A DNA stretch of 64,000 nt from Lycium barbarum (Eukaryota > Streptophyta > Magnoliopsida > Solanales > Solanaceae). Where the stretch lies: NCBI RefSeq assembly GCF_019175385.1, contig NC_083339.1, forward strand, positions 76,280,307-76,344,306. Reading direction: 5' to 3'. The notes under the pieces are model-generated. The model worked only from the letters and a program-made list of their open reading frames with translations. It was not told where the DNA came from and ran no database searches. This document shows, piece after piece, positions 12,654 to 23,986 of this stretch; position 1 is the stretch's first letter; every line of letters begins with the position of its first letter. Position numbers and translations under genes: made by a program.

Positions 12654-13235
12654 TTATAAAGCCTCGTACGGAGCCATCTGGATGCTGGAATGGTAGCTGT
12701 TATTATAAGAAAATTCAATCAATGGCAAATGATTCTCCCAGCTACCTCTGAAATCAATAACACAGGCCCGCAACATATCTTCAAGCGTCTGGATAGTCCA
12801 CTCGGCCTGTCCGTCACTCTGAGGATGGAAAGCTGTGCTCAGGCTCAGCTGAGTCCCTAATCCTTCCTGAAAAGATCTCCAGAAGTTCGTTGTGAACTGA
12901 GCACCTCTGTCAGTGATAATAGATATAGGAACTCCATGAAGTCGCACAATTTCTTTAATATAAAGCCTGGCATAATCCTCAGCGGAGTAAGTAGTTCTAA
13001 CGGGGAGAAAATGGGCTGATTTAGTCAGCCTATCAACAATAACCCAGATGGAATCATACTTCCATGGAGTGCGAGGCAAACCTGTAATGAAGTCCATATT
13101 AATGATCTCCCACTTCCACGTCGGAATTTCCATTTCCTGCAACAGTCCACCCGGTTTCTGATGTTCAATCTTGACCTGCTGACCATTTGGGCACTAAGCG
13201 ACGAACTCTGCGATATCCCGTTTCATACCATCCCA
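12654..13235 (-). pseudogene. A integrase core (HHCC end and DD35E domain)
   Basis: Minus-strand frame containing the end of the zinc-binding domain and the catalytic core. Counting from the internal Met at 13142, the acidic triad is D17 (INMDFITGL), D78 (ITDRG) and E114 (GQAEWTIQ). The D78-E114 spacing is 35 residues, the DD35E pattern of retroviral-type integrases. Damage: in-frame stops at 13194-13196 and 12654-12656, and in the zinc finger the last CPxC position reads CPNG, losing a metal ligand. Element H keeps CPNC at the matching place. Family assignment is firm; activity is not expected. Confidence 0.88.
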
Positions 13236-15095
13236 CTAGTATAGGCATCTAAGATCATGGTACATCTTCGTAGACCCAGGATGAACAGAATAGCGAGCAT
13301 AGTGTGCCTCGCCCATAACCTGCTGCCGCAGCCCTGCAATATCAGGTACACACAACCTGCCTCTGTATAGTAAGGTTCCGTCTGGTGTAAACTCGAACAG
13401 AGTCTTTTCCTTTTCATGGGCTGTGTCTCTGTACCGAGCTAAAACAGGATCTTCATATTGGTGCCGCTTAATATCTTCCTTAATGGATGATTCAGAAGCC
13501 CCTCGGACAGAAATCCGCGTACCGCCAGAATCGGCCAGACGAACCCCAAGATTAGCCAACTGGTGAATATCACGTACTAGCTCTCTCCTGTCTGGCTGTA
13601 AATCTGCCAAGCTGCCCATAGATTTTCGGCTGAGTGCATCTGCAACAACATTAGCCTTACCCGGATGATACATAATATCCACATCGTAGTCTTTCAGGAG
13701 CTCCAGCCACCTCCGCTGCCGCAAATTTAGCTCTTTCTGCTTAAAAATATACTGGAGACTCTTATGATCTGTATAGATATCAACATGAACGCCATATAAA
13801 TAATGTCTCCATATCTTCAGAGCATGAATCACCGCTGCAAGCTCCAGATCGTGGGTAGGATAATTCTTTTCATGCTTTCTGAGCTGTCGGGAAGCATAAG
13901 CTATAACTCTGCCGTGCTGCATCAATACACAGCCTAATCCTATGCCAGAAGCGTCACAATAAATAACATATCCATCGGGTCCCTCTGGAAGAGTCAGAAC
14001 TGGGGCTGTAGTCAGCTTCTCTTTCAGCAACTGGAAGCTTCGTTCACAAGCATCAGTCCACTGGAACTTGGCTCCCTTCTGAGTTAGCCTTGTCAAAGGC
14101 GCTGAAATCGAAGCAAACCTTTCCACAAATCTTCTGTAATAGCCTGCTAATCCCAGAAAACTACGTACCTCTGTGGGCGTCGTGGGTCTAGGCCAATTCT
14201 TCACGGCTTCAATCTTCTGTGTGTCCACCCGGACACCATCAGCTGTAATAATATGTCCCAAGAATGCCACTGAAGCCAGCCAGAATTCACATTTAGAAAA
14301 TTTTGCATATAATTTCCGATGCCGAAGTACCCCAAGTACCGCTCTCAGATGATCTGCGTGCTCTGCCTCGGACCGAGAATAAACCAGGATATCATCGATA
14401 AATACAATTACGAACATGTCTAAGAACGGCCTGAATACCCGGTTCATTAAATCCATGAATACCGCAGGAGCATTAGTCAGCCCAAAAGACATAACTCTGA
14501 ATTCATAATGCCCATATCTGGTCCGGAATGCTGTCTTAGGAATATCAGCCTCTCGTACCCGTACCTGATGATAGCCTGACCGAAGGTCTATCTTCGAAAA
14601 ATATTTGGCGCCCTGCAACTGATCAAACAAATCATCAATTCTGGGGAGGGGGTATTTATTCTTTATGGTTACCTTATTCAGCTGCCGATAATCAATACAC
14701 ATACGCAGCGACCCGTCTTTCTTCCGCACAAATAATACCGGAGGTCCCCAAGGCGAAGTACTGGGTCTGATAAAACCCTTTTCTAACAGATCTTTCAGCT
14801 GCTCTTTCAGTTCCTTCAATTCTGCCGGTGCCATTCTGTACGGGGGAATAGATATAGGCTGAGTATCTGGAAGCAAATCAATAGTAAAATCTATCTCCCG
14901 CTCTAGAGGAAGACCCGGAAGCTCTTCTGGGAATACATCCGGGAATTCATTAACCACTGGAACTGACTGAAGAGTCGGCGTCTCTGCTTCCAAGTCTTGT
15001 ACCCGAACCAGATGATAAATATACCCTTTTCTGATCATCTTCCGCGCCTTAAGGTATGAAATAAACTTACCTTTCGGCGATGCAGTATTACCGGC
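13236..15095 (-). pseudogene. A reverse transcriptase and RNase H
   Basis: A continuous 600-codon stretch from the internal Met at 15038 encodes reverse transcriptase and RNase H. RT motifs include [15 protein letters not shown] (about residues 107-121), the catalytic [14 protein letters not shown] (FIDD at 213-216) and [11 protein letters not shown]. RNase H residues fitting the DEDD set are D362 (CDASG), E399 (DLELAAV), D424 (IYTDHKSLQ) and D467 (ADALSR). The start of the zinc-binding integrase domain ([10 protein letters not shown]) follows before the stop at 13236-13238, where TGG has become TAG relative to element H. The whole gag-pol of A is one frame, as expected for a chromovirus. Confidence 0.93.
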
Positions 15096-15683
15096 CTATT
15101 CTATAACTGGTTCCCCGGGAAACTGGAAACGAACTACCTTATTTTGGCAGTCAACATTAGCATAAAAGGAGGCTAGCCAGTCCATTCCCATAATAACATC
15201 AAATTCAATCATATCTAACTCCACCAGATCTGCCTTAGTATCTCGGCCGCATATAATTACAGAACAGTCTTTATATACCTGTTTCGCTACAATAAAGTCC
15301 CTGATCGGTGTAGCTACTTCAAATGGCTCTATAGGCTCGGACGTTATACCAATTTTACTAGAAACAAGGGGCGAAATATATGACAAAGTCGAACCTGGAT
15401 CAATCAATGCATACACAGACCGAGAGAAGACCAATAATGTACCTGTAACGACATTAGGCGATGCCTCCTGGTCCTGGCGGCTGGACAAAGCATAAATGCG
15501 GTTCGAAGGACCGCTAGTACCAGAAGCTCCACCACGGCCTCTGCCGCGACCCGCTGGTGCTGAAGTACCTGGCCCCGTAGGGCGCATAGCCATTGATGAA
15601 GATGAAGACCCGGCGGCTGATCCGGAAGGCTGCGCTGCACCACCCGAACTACCCTTATACGGGCAATCTCTCACAGAATGGCC
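15096..15683 (-). pseudogene. A gag C-terminus and aspartic protease
   Basis: Same frame as gag, after the stop at 15684-15686. It begins inside the CCHC knuckle (…GHSVRDCPYKG), then passes through a Gly/Ser/Arg-rich linker to the protease. The protease active site reads YALIDPGSTLSYISP, i.e. DPG instead of the usual D(S/T)G, followed by the family-typical [17 protein letters not shown]. It ends at an in-frame TAG (15096-15098) where element H has tryptophan. The second stop in the knuckle would separate gag from pol. It is recognised by collinearity with H and B. Confidence 0.85.
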
Positions 15684-16904
15684 CTAACGGCCACAAGAAA
15701 AACATGCACCGGTGGCTCTGTAGCACTCCCCAGGATGGTATCTTCCACAATAAGAACACTGTGGCCTAGGTGGCCTCGTCTGACCAGAACCCCTATCTGT
15801 CCGCGAACCTGAAGCCCTGGAGCTCTGACCTGCTCCTGAATACCCTGGGCCATCAAATCTGCGACCTGTAGGCTGTGGAGGTGCGCTCTGTGCCGGCTGG
15901 GATAGATGTCTGCTAGGCTGCTGCGGCTGCTGAGGCTGTCTGCCCCGAAAATCTCCAGAATACCCAGATGATCTGGCCCTCTTGGGCTGTCTCCGATCCT
16001 GAGTCCTATCAGGCTGACGCTCCCTATGCCAGTCCTCCATGCCCTGGGCGTGCGCCTGAATCCGGGTAATACCCATGCCGGGCTGAGCAGCCAATACCAA
16101 ACAGCTGTCGACAAAATAACGGTCCAGCCCCATAATGTACCTGTGAATCCTGTCAGCCATAGTAGCTACCATAGCAGGTGCGTATCGGGCCAATGAGTCG
16201 AACTCCATACTGTACTCTCGAACACTGCGACCCCTCTGTCTCAGCAATAAGAATCTGTCAGCCTTGGCCCGCCGTAACTCCGGAGGCAGAAAATGGCTAA
16301 GAAAAGCCTGAGTAAAATCATCCCACACTGCTGGGGGAGCGCCGTCGCCTCTGGATAACTCCCATGACTCGTACCAATTAGCCGCTACATCATACAACCG
16401 GTACGAAGCCAATGTGATTGACTCTGTCGCAGAAGCATTTATCAAATGTAAGGTGCGCCGCATCTTCCTGATAAACTCCTCAGGGTCCTCCTCGGGCTTT
16501 GTCCCGAAGAACTCTGGAGGGCCACAAGTCAAGAACTCACGGGCTCTCGAACTGTCACGCCTGTAAGCCCAATCACCTCCCAGTCCGTGCCCCTGAACCT
16601 GTCCTGCCACAAGTCTGGTCAATAGCTGGACTGCCTCTCTCATAGTCTGATCCTCAGTCCCTGGCCGTGGAGCTGGAGGCTCAGGTACTGGAATCTCGGG
16701 AGCTGGCGGTGGAGCCGCCCCTCGACCTACAGCTGCTGCTGCTCCAACCTCCTCTACGTGTGGCGGTGTGGAAGAGCCCTCTGCCGGGGGCAAAATATCA
16801 GGAGCAATATGTGTCTGGGCCCTGGTAACCCTCTAGGCCCGACTAGTCTCTCCCACAGCTGCTGCCTTGGCCTTTTGGGCCGCTGTCGCCTTTTTTGGAG
16901 GCAT
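15684..16904 (-). pseudogene. A gag polyprotein start, capsid and zinc knuckles
   Basis: The start chosen is the ATG at 16904-16902 (MPPKKATAAQKAK), matching the gag starts of B and H. Codon 24 is TAG (16833-16835) where B has CAG; after it the frame is open for over 380 codons. The middle holds the capsid-type retrotransposon gag domain (FLTCGPPEFFGTKPEEDPEE … NWYESWE … FLSHFLPPELRRAKADRF … YSMEFDSLARYAP). A Pro/Gln/Arg-rich linker follows, then a first knuckle CSYCGRYHPGEC and a second starting CFSCGR before a stop. Gag packages the RNA in virus-like particles. A single CAG-to-TAG change near the N-terminus would already block translation. Confidence 0.9.
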
Positions 16905-17092
16905 AACTGCAAATGTAACAATTCGTTAGGGAGGAGTCATCCTGATAATCACAGCTCTATCGCACGATCTAAGACAGAAAGAAGGGTAGTATCCTAAATG
17001 CCCTGTAGTCTCCTGTTTATAGGTGTGGTGCACAACACACCGATAAACAAGACTCTACAAGACACGGTTTGTAGACATTCCGAGGACAAACC

Positions 17093-17104
17093 GCTTTGAT
17101 ACCA
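17093..17104 (-). promoter_or_regulatory. A primer-binding site (initiator tRNA-Met)
   Basis: Minus strand TGGTATCAAAGC lies four bases inside the 5' LTR end (GTCACA-AAAG-). It differs by one base from TGGTATCAGAGC, the complement of the 3' end of plant initiator tRNA-Met seen intact in B and H. Confidence 0.88.
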
Positions 17105-17108
17105 CTTT

Positions 17109-20100
17109 TGTGACGACCCAACCCCGTAGGCCGTGACTAGTGCCCGATCTGGGCACCCAAACACATTTATCAAAAGCTATCTCAAATTTTATCTACACGC
17201 ATTCAAGTATATAGCAGAAGCCGACAAGGCTGTATTTCGAAGTTAGATAATTTCCATAAAAATTTCGGCAAAGTTTCCTTTGTTTTACAGACTACCCAAA
17301 ATAACCCTGCGCATAGAAAATACCAACAGAAGACCACACAGGGCCAACGAAGCAATATTTAAACATATGCGGACTGGCCGCCGCGGCGAATGGGATCGCC
17401 CAAACACAACATAAGCACACATCTGTACAGAAAGACCCCAACCCACAAACATGTCCACAGACCTCTAAACAGACCGACAGAATCATATGACGGGACAGGG
17501 CCCCGCCGTACCCACGAACGAGAATATATATATATACAGTAGTGACGGACTATACCAAAAAGATGGGCTCTGGATAAGAGAGCACTCCAGATAGCAGAAT
17601 AAGATCCTAAGCGGACGGATCAGCAAACCTGTCGTCGGTACCTGCGCGGCATGAAAACGCAGCCCCTGAAGAAAGGGGGTCAGTACGAAATATGTACTGA
17701 ATATGTAAAGCCTGAATTACAGAAACAAAATCATAACTGGTACAGAACGTACAGAAAGTAAACAGAAGACCCAAAGTATCAGATACATATTTTCAAAACA
17801 TGTAGAGTGTATACAGAAACATATGTCATATCAAATCCGGCCCCTACCAAGGGACTCGGCAGACAGAACGTGGCCACCCTCCCGACGCTGGTGCCACAAC
17901 ACAGAAGAATCAGAAAAGGGGGCATAACCCCGCATCATAATATGTCATATCAGATGGCCATAGTAAATCATATCAGAACAAGCGTACATGGCACAACATA
18001 CTCCACAAACCCATGTACGCGTATACCTGCCCCCTCACATCGAGGCACGGCAAACAATGCAAAGGATCACGCTTGACAACATATACTGGCCCGGGCTCAG
18101 TGTAGGAAACAGTGGGGCATCCACGAATGGAGTAGTGAGACACTAATGCAATTAAAATATCATAAATGTTTCCATAGACTCGATGAGGCATATCAAAGAC
18201 AAACCGATCCAATGAAGTCGGAAGGGATCATAGTAAATGAGTTTCGAGTGTCAAAACAATTTATCAGACTTAATGGAATATTTAAAACCATGTTTGTTAG
18301 GTAATGAGAATGGTAGTCAAAACATTTTGTTCAAATACTGTTCGAAAATAGGACTTAAGTACAATATGGGCAAAAGCGGGAATAGTGGGCCCACCTCGGG
18401 ACAAGCAAGGCGGTGGGCTCAAATTTCATATTTTAAACATATGGGGTCACCTACAAAGGTTCTGCGGACGTTCTATGGCTTTCCAAGTAGTTTAGGGAAA
18501 GTTTGCATGATTTTCAAGAATACAAACCAAAAGGGCTCAATCTTACTGAAGGAAAAAGCGAGACTTTCAATTGCGGATTCCGATGGGCAGAAAGTCTTTC
18601 GAGGCCCGAATCCGGTTCTAATACACTTAGGCATGCCAAAAGAAGGATCGGGTAGCTTTACATACCTTTTTGAGCTTTGCACGCCTATCCAAGCTCACTC
18701 CCCGTTTCGTCGAAAATCTGCAAATGGTCACATTTACCAATTGTGAGTTATTGATGCCACGAATTCAACTTAACTCATATATGTCTACCAAATTTTGGCA
18801 GCACCTCCCCTATACATATAGCACCCCCGAGAATTCAACTCGGTTCAAAACCATCAACCACAACCCAACAACAAACATCAACAACCACAACAATCACTAT
18901 AAACGCAATATAACTTAGTTAGCCATCTTTTCAATACAATGACATAACCTTCACTTTAACCTTAACTTTCAAACTAATCTCAATGATTTCACATTCATTA
19001 TCAATCTAGATCACCACAACATAGTTTAGAAGCATTTCATATCGTTTCCTTAAATTATACACACGGTATACATAATATACAAACTTTCCGCCAAAGTCAT
19101 AACGCATTCGAAACTTGTAATCTTTGACTTACATATTCATAACATGATTCCATCTTCCAAATTCATCAATACCCATCATAATTTGCAACCTAATAACTTC
19201 ATTTTCATAATGTCGTAAAATCATACTTAAGCGACATAAGTTTCTACATTCCATTTCAAAGCAAACTCATATTGTTTTACTTTCATTTACATTGCAAACA
19301 TCACAATAACACACTAACATACTAAGCAAACTTAATTCGTTTCCATTCCAACTCCAACACACCACACGGCCATGTGCTCGTTTTATCACTCCAACTCAAT
19401 TCATTCCACTTTCATTTCCAATATGCATTTCACCACAATCACAACTAGAATATAACACAAATTTAACACACTATGGCTATACAACATATACATACACACG
19501 GCCATACACTAATAACACACACCCACTTTGCAAACCTCCATTTCTCCATACAATCAACACATTTCTACATACTACAACACAAACAAGACTCCAAAACACA
19601 ATAATAAGGGATGAATTCTTACCTTCTTACTCAATCTTCTTCACTTGACTATATGATCAAGTTGATGAACCAAGGGCTCCTTCCTCCAAGACAACTACAC
19701 CAAGTTGAGAAGGGACCTTGAATTAGTAGGAATTCAACAAGAGAAAAAATTTTGGAGCAAGATTTTTGGTGGTCAATTTCTATGGACAAACCCGAAACCC
19801 CTTATTTTTTTGCTCTTGCTTTACTTTGTTTTGTTCTTTCTCTTCTAAGCTTCTTGAATATTCCCAAGAGTATGACTCATATATTAATTCCAACACATGG
19901 GAATTATTCATTAACTAGGTGGGTTTGGGCCTACTTGGCCGGCCACCCCTTAATGTTGGGCCTTAATTCTTCATTCAATTATTTTGGCCCAATGACTTAT
20001 AGATCCCGTTTGTAATTCCCGAAACTAATTTCCGAAATTCCAATTTTTGCCCTTGGTCTTCTTCACCACTTTCACCTTAATATTCTTTAATGAATAACTC

Positions 20101-20190
20101 ATTTGTTAACTAAAATCCATTATGACCTTATTTCTTACAAGTCAAGATTATTTCCAATTTTCCAAATGTGCGAAAACACGGGATATAACA
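17109..20190 (-). mobile_element. A 5' LTR
   Basis: A 3082-bp copy of 8835-11914. The minus-strand end reads GTCGTCACA directly before the AAAG spacer and primer-binding site. The + right edge (GATATAACA, 20190) is followed by the TSD TGCTG. It carries the same donor, mini-exon, hairpin and acceptor-like sites as the 3' copy. Confidence 0.92.
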
Positions 20191-20195
20191 TGCTG

Positions 20196-20572
20196 AACCG
20201 CCCACTTAGGACTTTGTTCTGCTATTTTGGAGCGCTCTTTTATTCGGAGCCTATATCTTGGTACAGTCTTCTGTTATTGTGTATATGTATGCTATTCAGG
20301 GGTACGACGGGGCCCTGTCCCGTCTTAGGATTCTGTTTTGTTCTATAGAGGTCTGTAGACATACATGTGGGTTCTGTATATGCTTTTGGGTTGTTATGAT
20401 CTGTGATGGCCTTATCGGCTTCCACGTGTTATACTTGCGCCTATGCGATATTTAGTAACGCTAGTTGAATCTTATATTGATATATTATGCTAATATGCCA
20501 GTTGGGGCTATGGGGTATGTTTGGGTGTCCAGCACGGACACTAGTCATGGCCTACGGGGTTGGGTCGTGACA
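20196..20572 (+). mobile_element. B 5' LTR, second segment
   Basis: This continues 8834 across element A and matches 29880-30256 almost base for base. It contains the GACGGGGCCCTGTCCCGTC hairpin module and ends GGGTCGTGACA, four bases before the primer-binding site. Confidence 0.93.
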
Positions 20573-20576
20573 AAAG

Positions 20577-20588
20577 TGGTATCAGAGC
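20577..20588 (+). promoter_or_regulatory. B primer-binding site (initiator tRNA-Met)
   Basis: TGGTATCAGAGC follows the LTR end after AAAG; it is a perfect match to the usual initiator tRNA-Met primer site of plant chromoviruses. Confidence 0.93.
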
Positions 20589-20775
20589 GGTCCGTCCTCG
20601 GAGTGTCTACAGACCGTGTCTAGTAGAGTCTTGTTTATCGGTGTGTCGTGCACCACATCTATAAACCGGAGGCTACAGGACATCTAGGATGTTACCCTTC
20701 TTTGGATCTTAGATCGTGCGATAGAGCTGTATTGGTAGGATGATTCCTTTCTAACAACTTGTTATGTTTTCAGCG

Positions 20776-22256
20776 ATGCCTCCGAAGAAGGCAACGGCTG
20801 CCCAGAAGGGAAAAGCGATGATGGAGGTGGGAGAGACCAGCCGGGCCCAGAGAGTTACCAGGGCCCGTACCCAGCCTGTACTGGAGGATATACCCTCATC
20901 GGCCGGTTCTGTTACACCGCCCTTACCGGAGGATCTTGGGGCAGCCGCACCTGCTGATCAGGGGGCGACTCCACCGTTAGCTCCCGAGGTTCCAGTACCC
21001 GAGCCTCCAGCTCCACAGCCAGGAGCAGAGTATAGGGCTATGCGAGAGGCGGTCCAGTTGTTGACCAGACTAGTAGCAGGGCAGGTACAAGGGCACGGAT
21101 TGGGAGGTGACCGTGCAGACAGGCGGGACAGTTCGAGAGCTCGTGAGTTCCTGACCTGTAATCCACCAGAGTTCTTCGGGACAAAGCCCGAGGAGGATCC
21201 AGAGGAGTTTATCAGAAAGATGCGGCGCACGTTACATTTGATTAAGGCTTCTGCGACAGAGTCAGTTGAGTTAGCTTCGTACCGGTTGTATGATTGAGCA
21301 GCAAATTGGTACGAGTCGTGGGAGTTATCTAGAGGCGACGGTGACCCCCCAGCAGTTTGGGATGAGTTTGCTGAGGCTTTTCTTGGTCATTTTCTGCCTC
21401 CGGAGCTACGGCGGGCTAGGGCCGACAGATTTTTGCTATTGAGACAGAATGGTAGGAGTGTCCGGGAGTATAGCCTGGAGTTTGACTCATTGGCTAGGTA
21501 TGCACCTGCCATGGTAGCTACTATGACTGATAGGATGCACCGGTATATAGTGGGGCTGGATGATTATTTGATCGATAGTTGTCTAGTGCTGGCCGCTCAG
21601 ACCGGGATGGATATCGCCCGTATACAAGCGCACGCCCAGGGCATGGAGGACCGGCATAAGGGGCGTCAGCCCAATAGGATTCAGGATGAGAGTCGGCCCA
21701 AGAGGGCCAGATCAGCTGGGTATTCTGAGGAGTTACGTAGCAGACCATCTCTGCAGCAGGGTAGCAGATATTCTTCCCAGCTAGCACGGAGCACACCCCC
21801 ACAGCCCTCGGGCCGAAGACCAGATTATGCCGGGTATTCAGGAGTAGGCCAGAGCTCCAGGGTTTCAGACTCACGGACGAGCAGAGGCCCAGATCAGACA
21901 AGGCCACCCCTGCCCCGATGTTCTCGATGTGGTAAGTCCCACTTCGGAGAATGTCGTTATACTGCGGATGCCTGTTTTTCTTGTGGCCGTCGAGGCCATA
22001 TTATGAGAGAGTGCCCGTTTAGGGGTGGTTCAGGTGGTTCAGCCCATCCCACCGGGTCAGTTGCTGGCACATCTTCCCCTTCCGTAGCCATGCGCCCTAC
22101 GGAGCAGAGTGCGCTGATACCAGTAGGCCGCGGGAGAGGTCGCGGCGGGGGTTCCAGTTCTAGCGGTCCTTCGCACCGCATCTATGCCTTGCCCGGTCGA
22201 CAGGACCCAAGAGCACCATCAGACGCGGACGCAGGTACATTATTGACCTTTTCTCG
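20776..22256 (+). pseudogene. B gag polyprotein
   Basis: The start chosen is ATG at 20776 (MPPKKATAAQKGK) because A and H begin there; an upstream in-frame ATG at 20764 is probably leader. The product resembles A gag throughout: a Pro/Ala-rich N-terminus, a capsid domain (FLTCNPPEFFGTKPEEDPEE, HFLPPELRRARADRF, YSLEFDSLARYAP), a linker, then two zinc knuckles, CSRCGKSHFGEC and CFSCGRRGHIMREC. The second knuckle is intact, unlike in A. One TGA at 21295-21297 interrupts the frame, which continues open in the same phase. The reading runs into a (TA)n tract at the start of the protease, so no pol product can be made. B would need proteins supplied by a relative. Confidence 0.92.

Positions 22257-22301
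<45 letters not shown>
22257..22301. repeat. (AT)n microsatellite inside the B protease start
   Basis: About 45 bases of pure AT follow TTTTCTCGAAAT. They replace the short GTATATGCA codons that precede the protease active site in A. After the tract, TATGCATTGAT resumes in a recognisable but decayed protease sequence up to about 22420. Confidence 0.9.
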
Positions 22302-22303
<2 letters not shown>

Positions 22304-23230
22304 TTGATAAGTCTAGGCGTTATCTTGGGATGTATTTTCCCCTTCTAGTTGCTAATAGAATCTGGATAAAACCTGAAATGGTAGGATCCTCAAAGGTAAC
22401 TATTCATACCAATAAAAGGTGAACGTTAAGAGTTTAAAAGACTAATTCGGTAATCCCTTAACTTAGAGAAATAAAAGACCCTCTTCGAATCGGAGTGGGA
22501 CCCACTAAGAAAATTTTCCGAAAATTTGTTAAGACCCCGACCTACCTAAAATTACGCGACAAAGCTCGTGCGGCGTAGTGGGCGCGATTACGTCAGCACT
22601 AGCGTATCAAAATTCACTAAAGTTCCGAGGTTAAGCGTGCTAGGGCCGGAGAAATTCTGGGATGGGTGACCCCCTGGGAAGAGAATCCAATTTTCATAGA
22701 TGTCGATACAAATAGACAGATGGGAACTTTGGGATAACTTAAAGGAAATAAGAATGTCCAGAGTTGCTAGAAACCCTAAAGAGGTCGGGTAGCCTAAGAC
22801 AAATAAGTCGGTGAAGGGGACGATAGTGCAACGCAGTTTGGGAACGAGAGTGAGTGCGAATGAGCATCTGAGAAATGTTTTGTAAACAGAATAGTGGTAA
22901 ATATATATGTGTGCATGTGACATCCCATTCATGAATGTACCGATCGGCAGGTGGGCCCCAGTGGCTAGTGTCGCGATATGTGAAAGACATTAATCAAATG
23001 AAATTTAAGAGACAGAGCAAAAGACCTGATGTAGATATTACAAAGTAGACTGACACTGATGTCACCACCAGCCAAGGTTGGGAAGTTCTAACACAACGAT
23101 GTTTGGGAATAAAAGGGAAAGCGAGTACGTAGAAGGGCACATTAATGGTAACGTTTGAGGAAAAATTTTGAAGGGAGGCAAAAGACCTCCCCGAAATATC
23201 ATGATACCCCATAAGGTTAGTTGAACATTC
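22302..23230. other. B internal region replacing pol (non-coding)
   Basis: About 900 bases stand where RT, RNase H and integrase should be. The first about 120 bases look like degenerate protease sequence. From about 22430 I recognise no retroelement protein in any frame. A 5S-rRNA-like block (22580-22690) lies within. The last about 70 bases lead into the inverted repeat and polypurine tract shared with A and H. Confidence 0.7.
22580..22690 (+). pseudogene. 5S rRNA-like sequence (decayed)
   Basis: The block starts GGGCGCGATTACGTCAGCAC and aligns without gaps to plant 5S rRNA as I remember it, with about 70% identity over the first 100 positions by eye. The internal promoter blocks are best kept: GTTAAGCGTGCTAGGGC (box A region) and GGATGGGTGACCCCCTGGGA (box C region). 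Most differences are transitions. The last about 15 bases of 5S are not recognisable. 5S-derived sequences are known in the LTRs of Cassandra TRIM elements and in SINE3-type elements; here the block lies inside the internal region of a gypsy element. It could be a Cassandra LTR fragment that inserted there. Confidence 0.8.
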
Positions 23231-23259
23231 GAGGACGAATGTTCTAAAGGGGGGGAGGA
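23223..23259 (+). promoter_or_regulatory. B polypurine tract with inverted repeat
   Basis: GAACATTCGAGGACGAATGTTC, an inverted repeat, is followed by TAAAGGGGGGGGAGGA and then the 3' LTR at 23260. The same two-part arrangement precedes the 3' LTRs of A and H. Confidence 0.82.
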
Positions 23260-23934
23260 TGTTATACCCCGTACTTTCGCATATTCGGAGAAACTTAAAA
23301 TAATTTTGATTTGCAAGGAATAAGGTTATATGTTAATTTGGATTAAGATATGTGTGCGTTGTTCATGAAAAATATTGATGTGGAAACGCGGGTAAAGGCC
23401 AAGGGCGAAATTGGAACTTTGGAAATTTGTTTCGGGAATTACGAAATGTGATCCATAAGTCATTGGGCTCAAAATAAATGTTAAAAATTAGGGCCCAAAG
23501 GAGAAGGGTGGCCGACCATGTAATGGCCAAGCCCATTTGACTTATTTAATTTCCATGTGCTAATTAATAAAGGGGAACTTATTCATTAAATTCCCTAGAA
23601 CTTTCAAGAGAAAGAATAGAAGGAGAAACAAGAGAAAAACCAAGAACACAAGAGAAGGGCCATTCGGCCACCACTCCAAAAATTTGCCCCTCAAAATATT
23701 GATTCAAAAATTATTTTCTTGTTGAATTTCCATTAATTCAAGACTCCTCTACAACTTGGTGTAGTTGGTTTGGAAGGAAGAGGACTTGTTTCTTCAAGTT
23801 GACAATTTATTCAAGTAAAGAATATTGGAGAAGAAGGTAAGAATCAATTCCTTTTTATTATGTTATGAAGGTTAGTTTGTGTTGTAGTATATTGAAATGA
23901 GTAGAAACTATAGAAATATGGGAGTTTACAAAGT

Positions 23935-23935
<1 letters not shown>

Positions 23936-23985
<50 letters not shown>
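23936..23985. repeat. (AT)n microsatellite, expanded in B 3' LTR
   Basis: About 48 bases of pure AT; the 5' LTR has only short interrupted ATGTATATAT repeats at 6708-6730. Confidence 0.9.

Positions 23986-23986
<1 letters not shown>

Larger units (their letters stand above)
8835..20190 (-). mobile_element. Element A: full-length Tekay/Del-type Ty3-gypsy inside B
   Basis: Read on the minus strand, LTRs start TGTTATATCCC and end TCGTGACA. The flanks TGCTG at 8830-8834 and 20191-20195 are a perfect TSD. The unbroken target is visible in B's other LTR near 29870-29890. The 3' LTR is 8835-11914, the internal domain 11915-17108 and the 5' LTR 17109-20190. LTR lengths are 3080 and 3082 bp with few differences, so this is a young insertion even though its polyprotein has six in-frame stops. 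Confidence 0.95.

Noticed and set aside
17807..18212. Pairs of 79-89 codon frames repeated at 9531-9936
   Set aside because: The repetition is due to the two LTRs of A; the frames lack features of proteins.
22588..22990. Minus-strand frames of 114 and 83 codons in the B filler
   Set aside because: They overlap the 5S-like block and show no domain or family resemblance.
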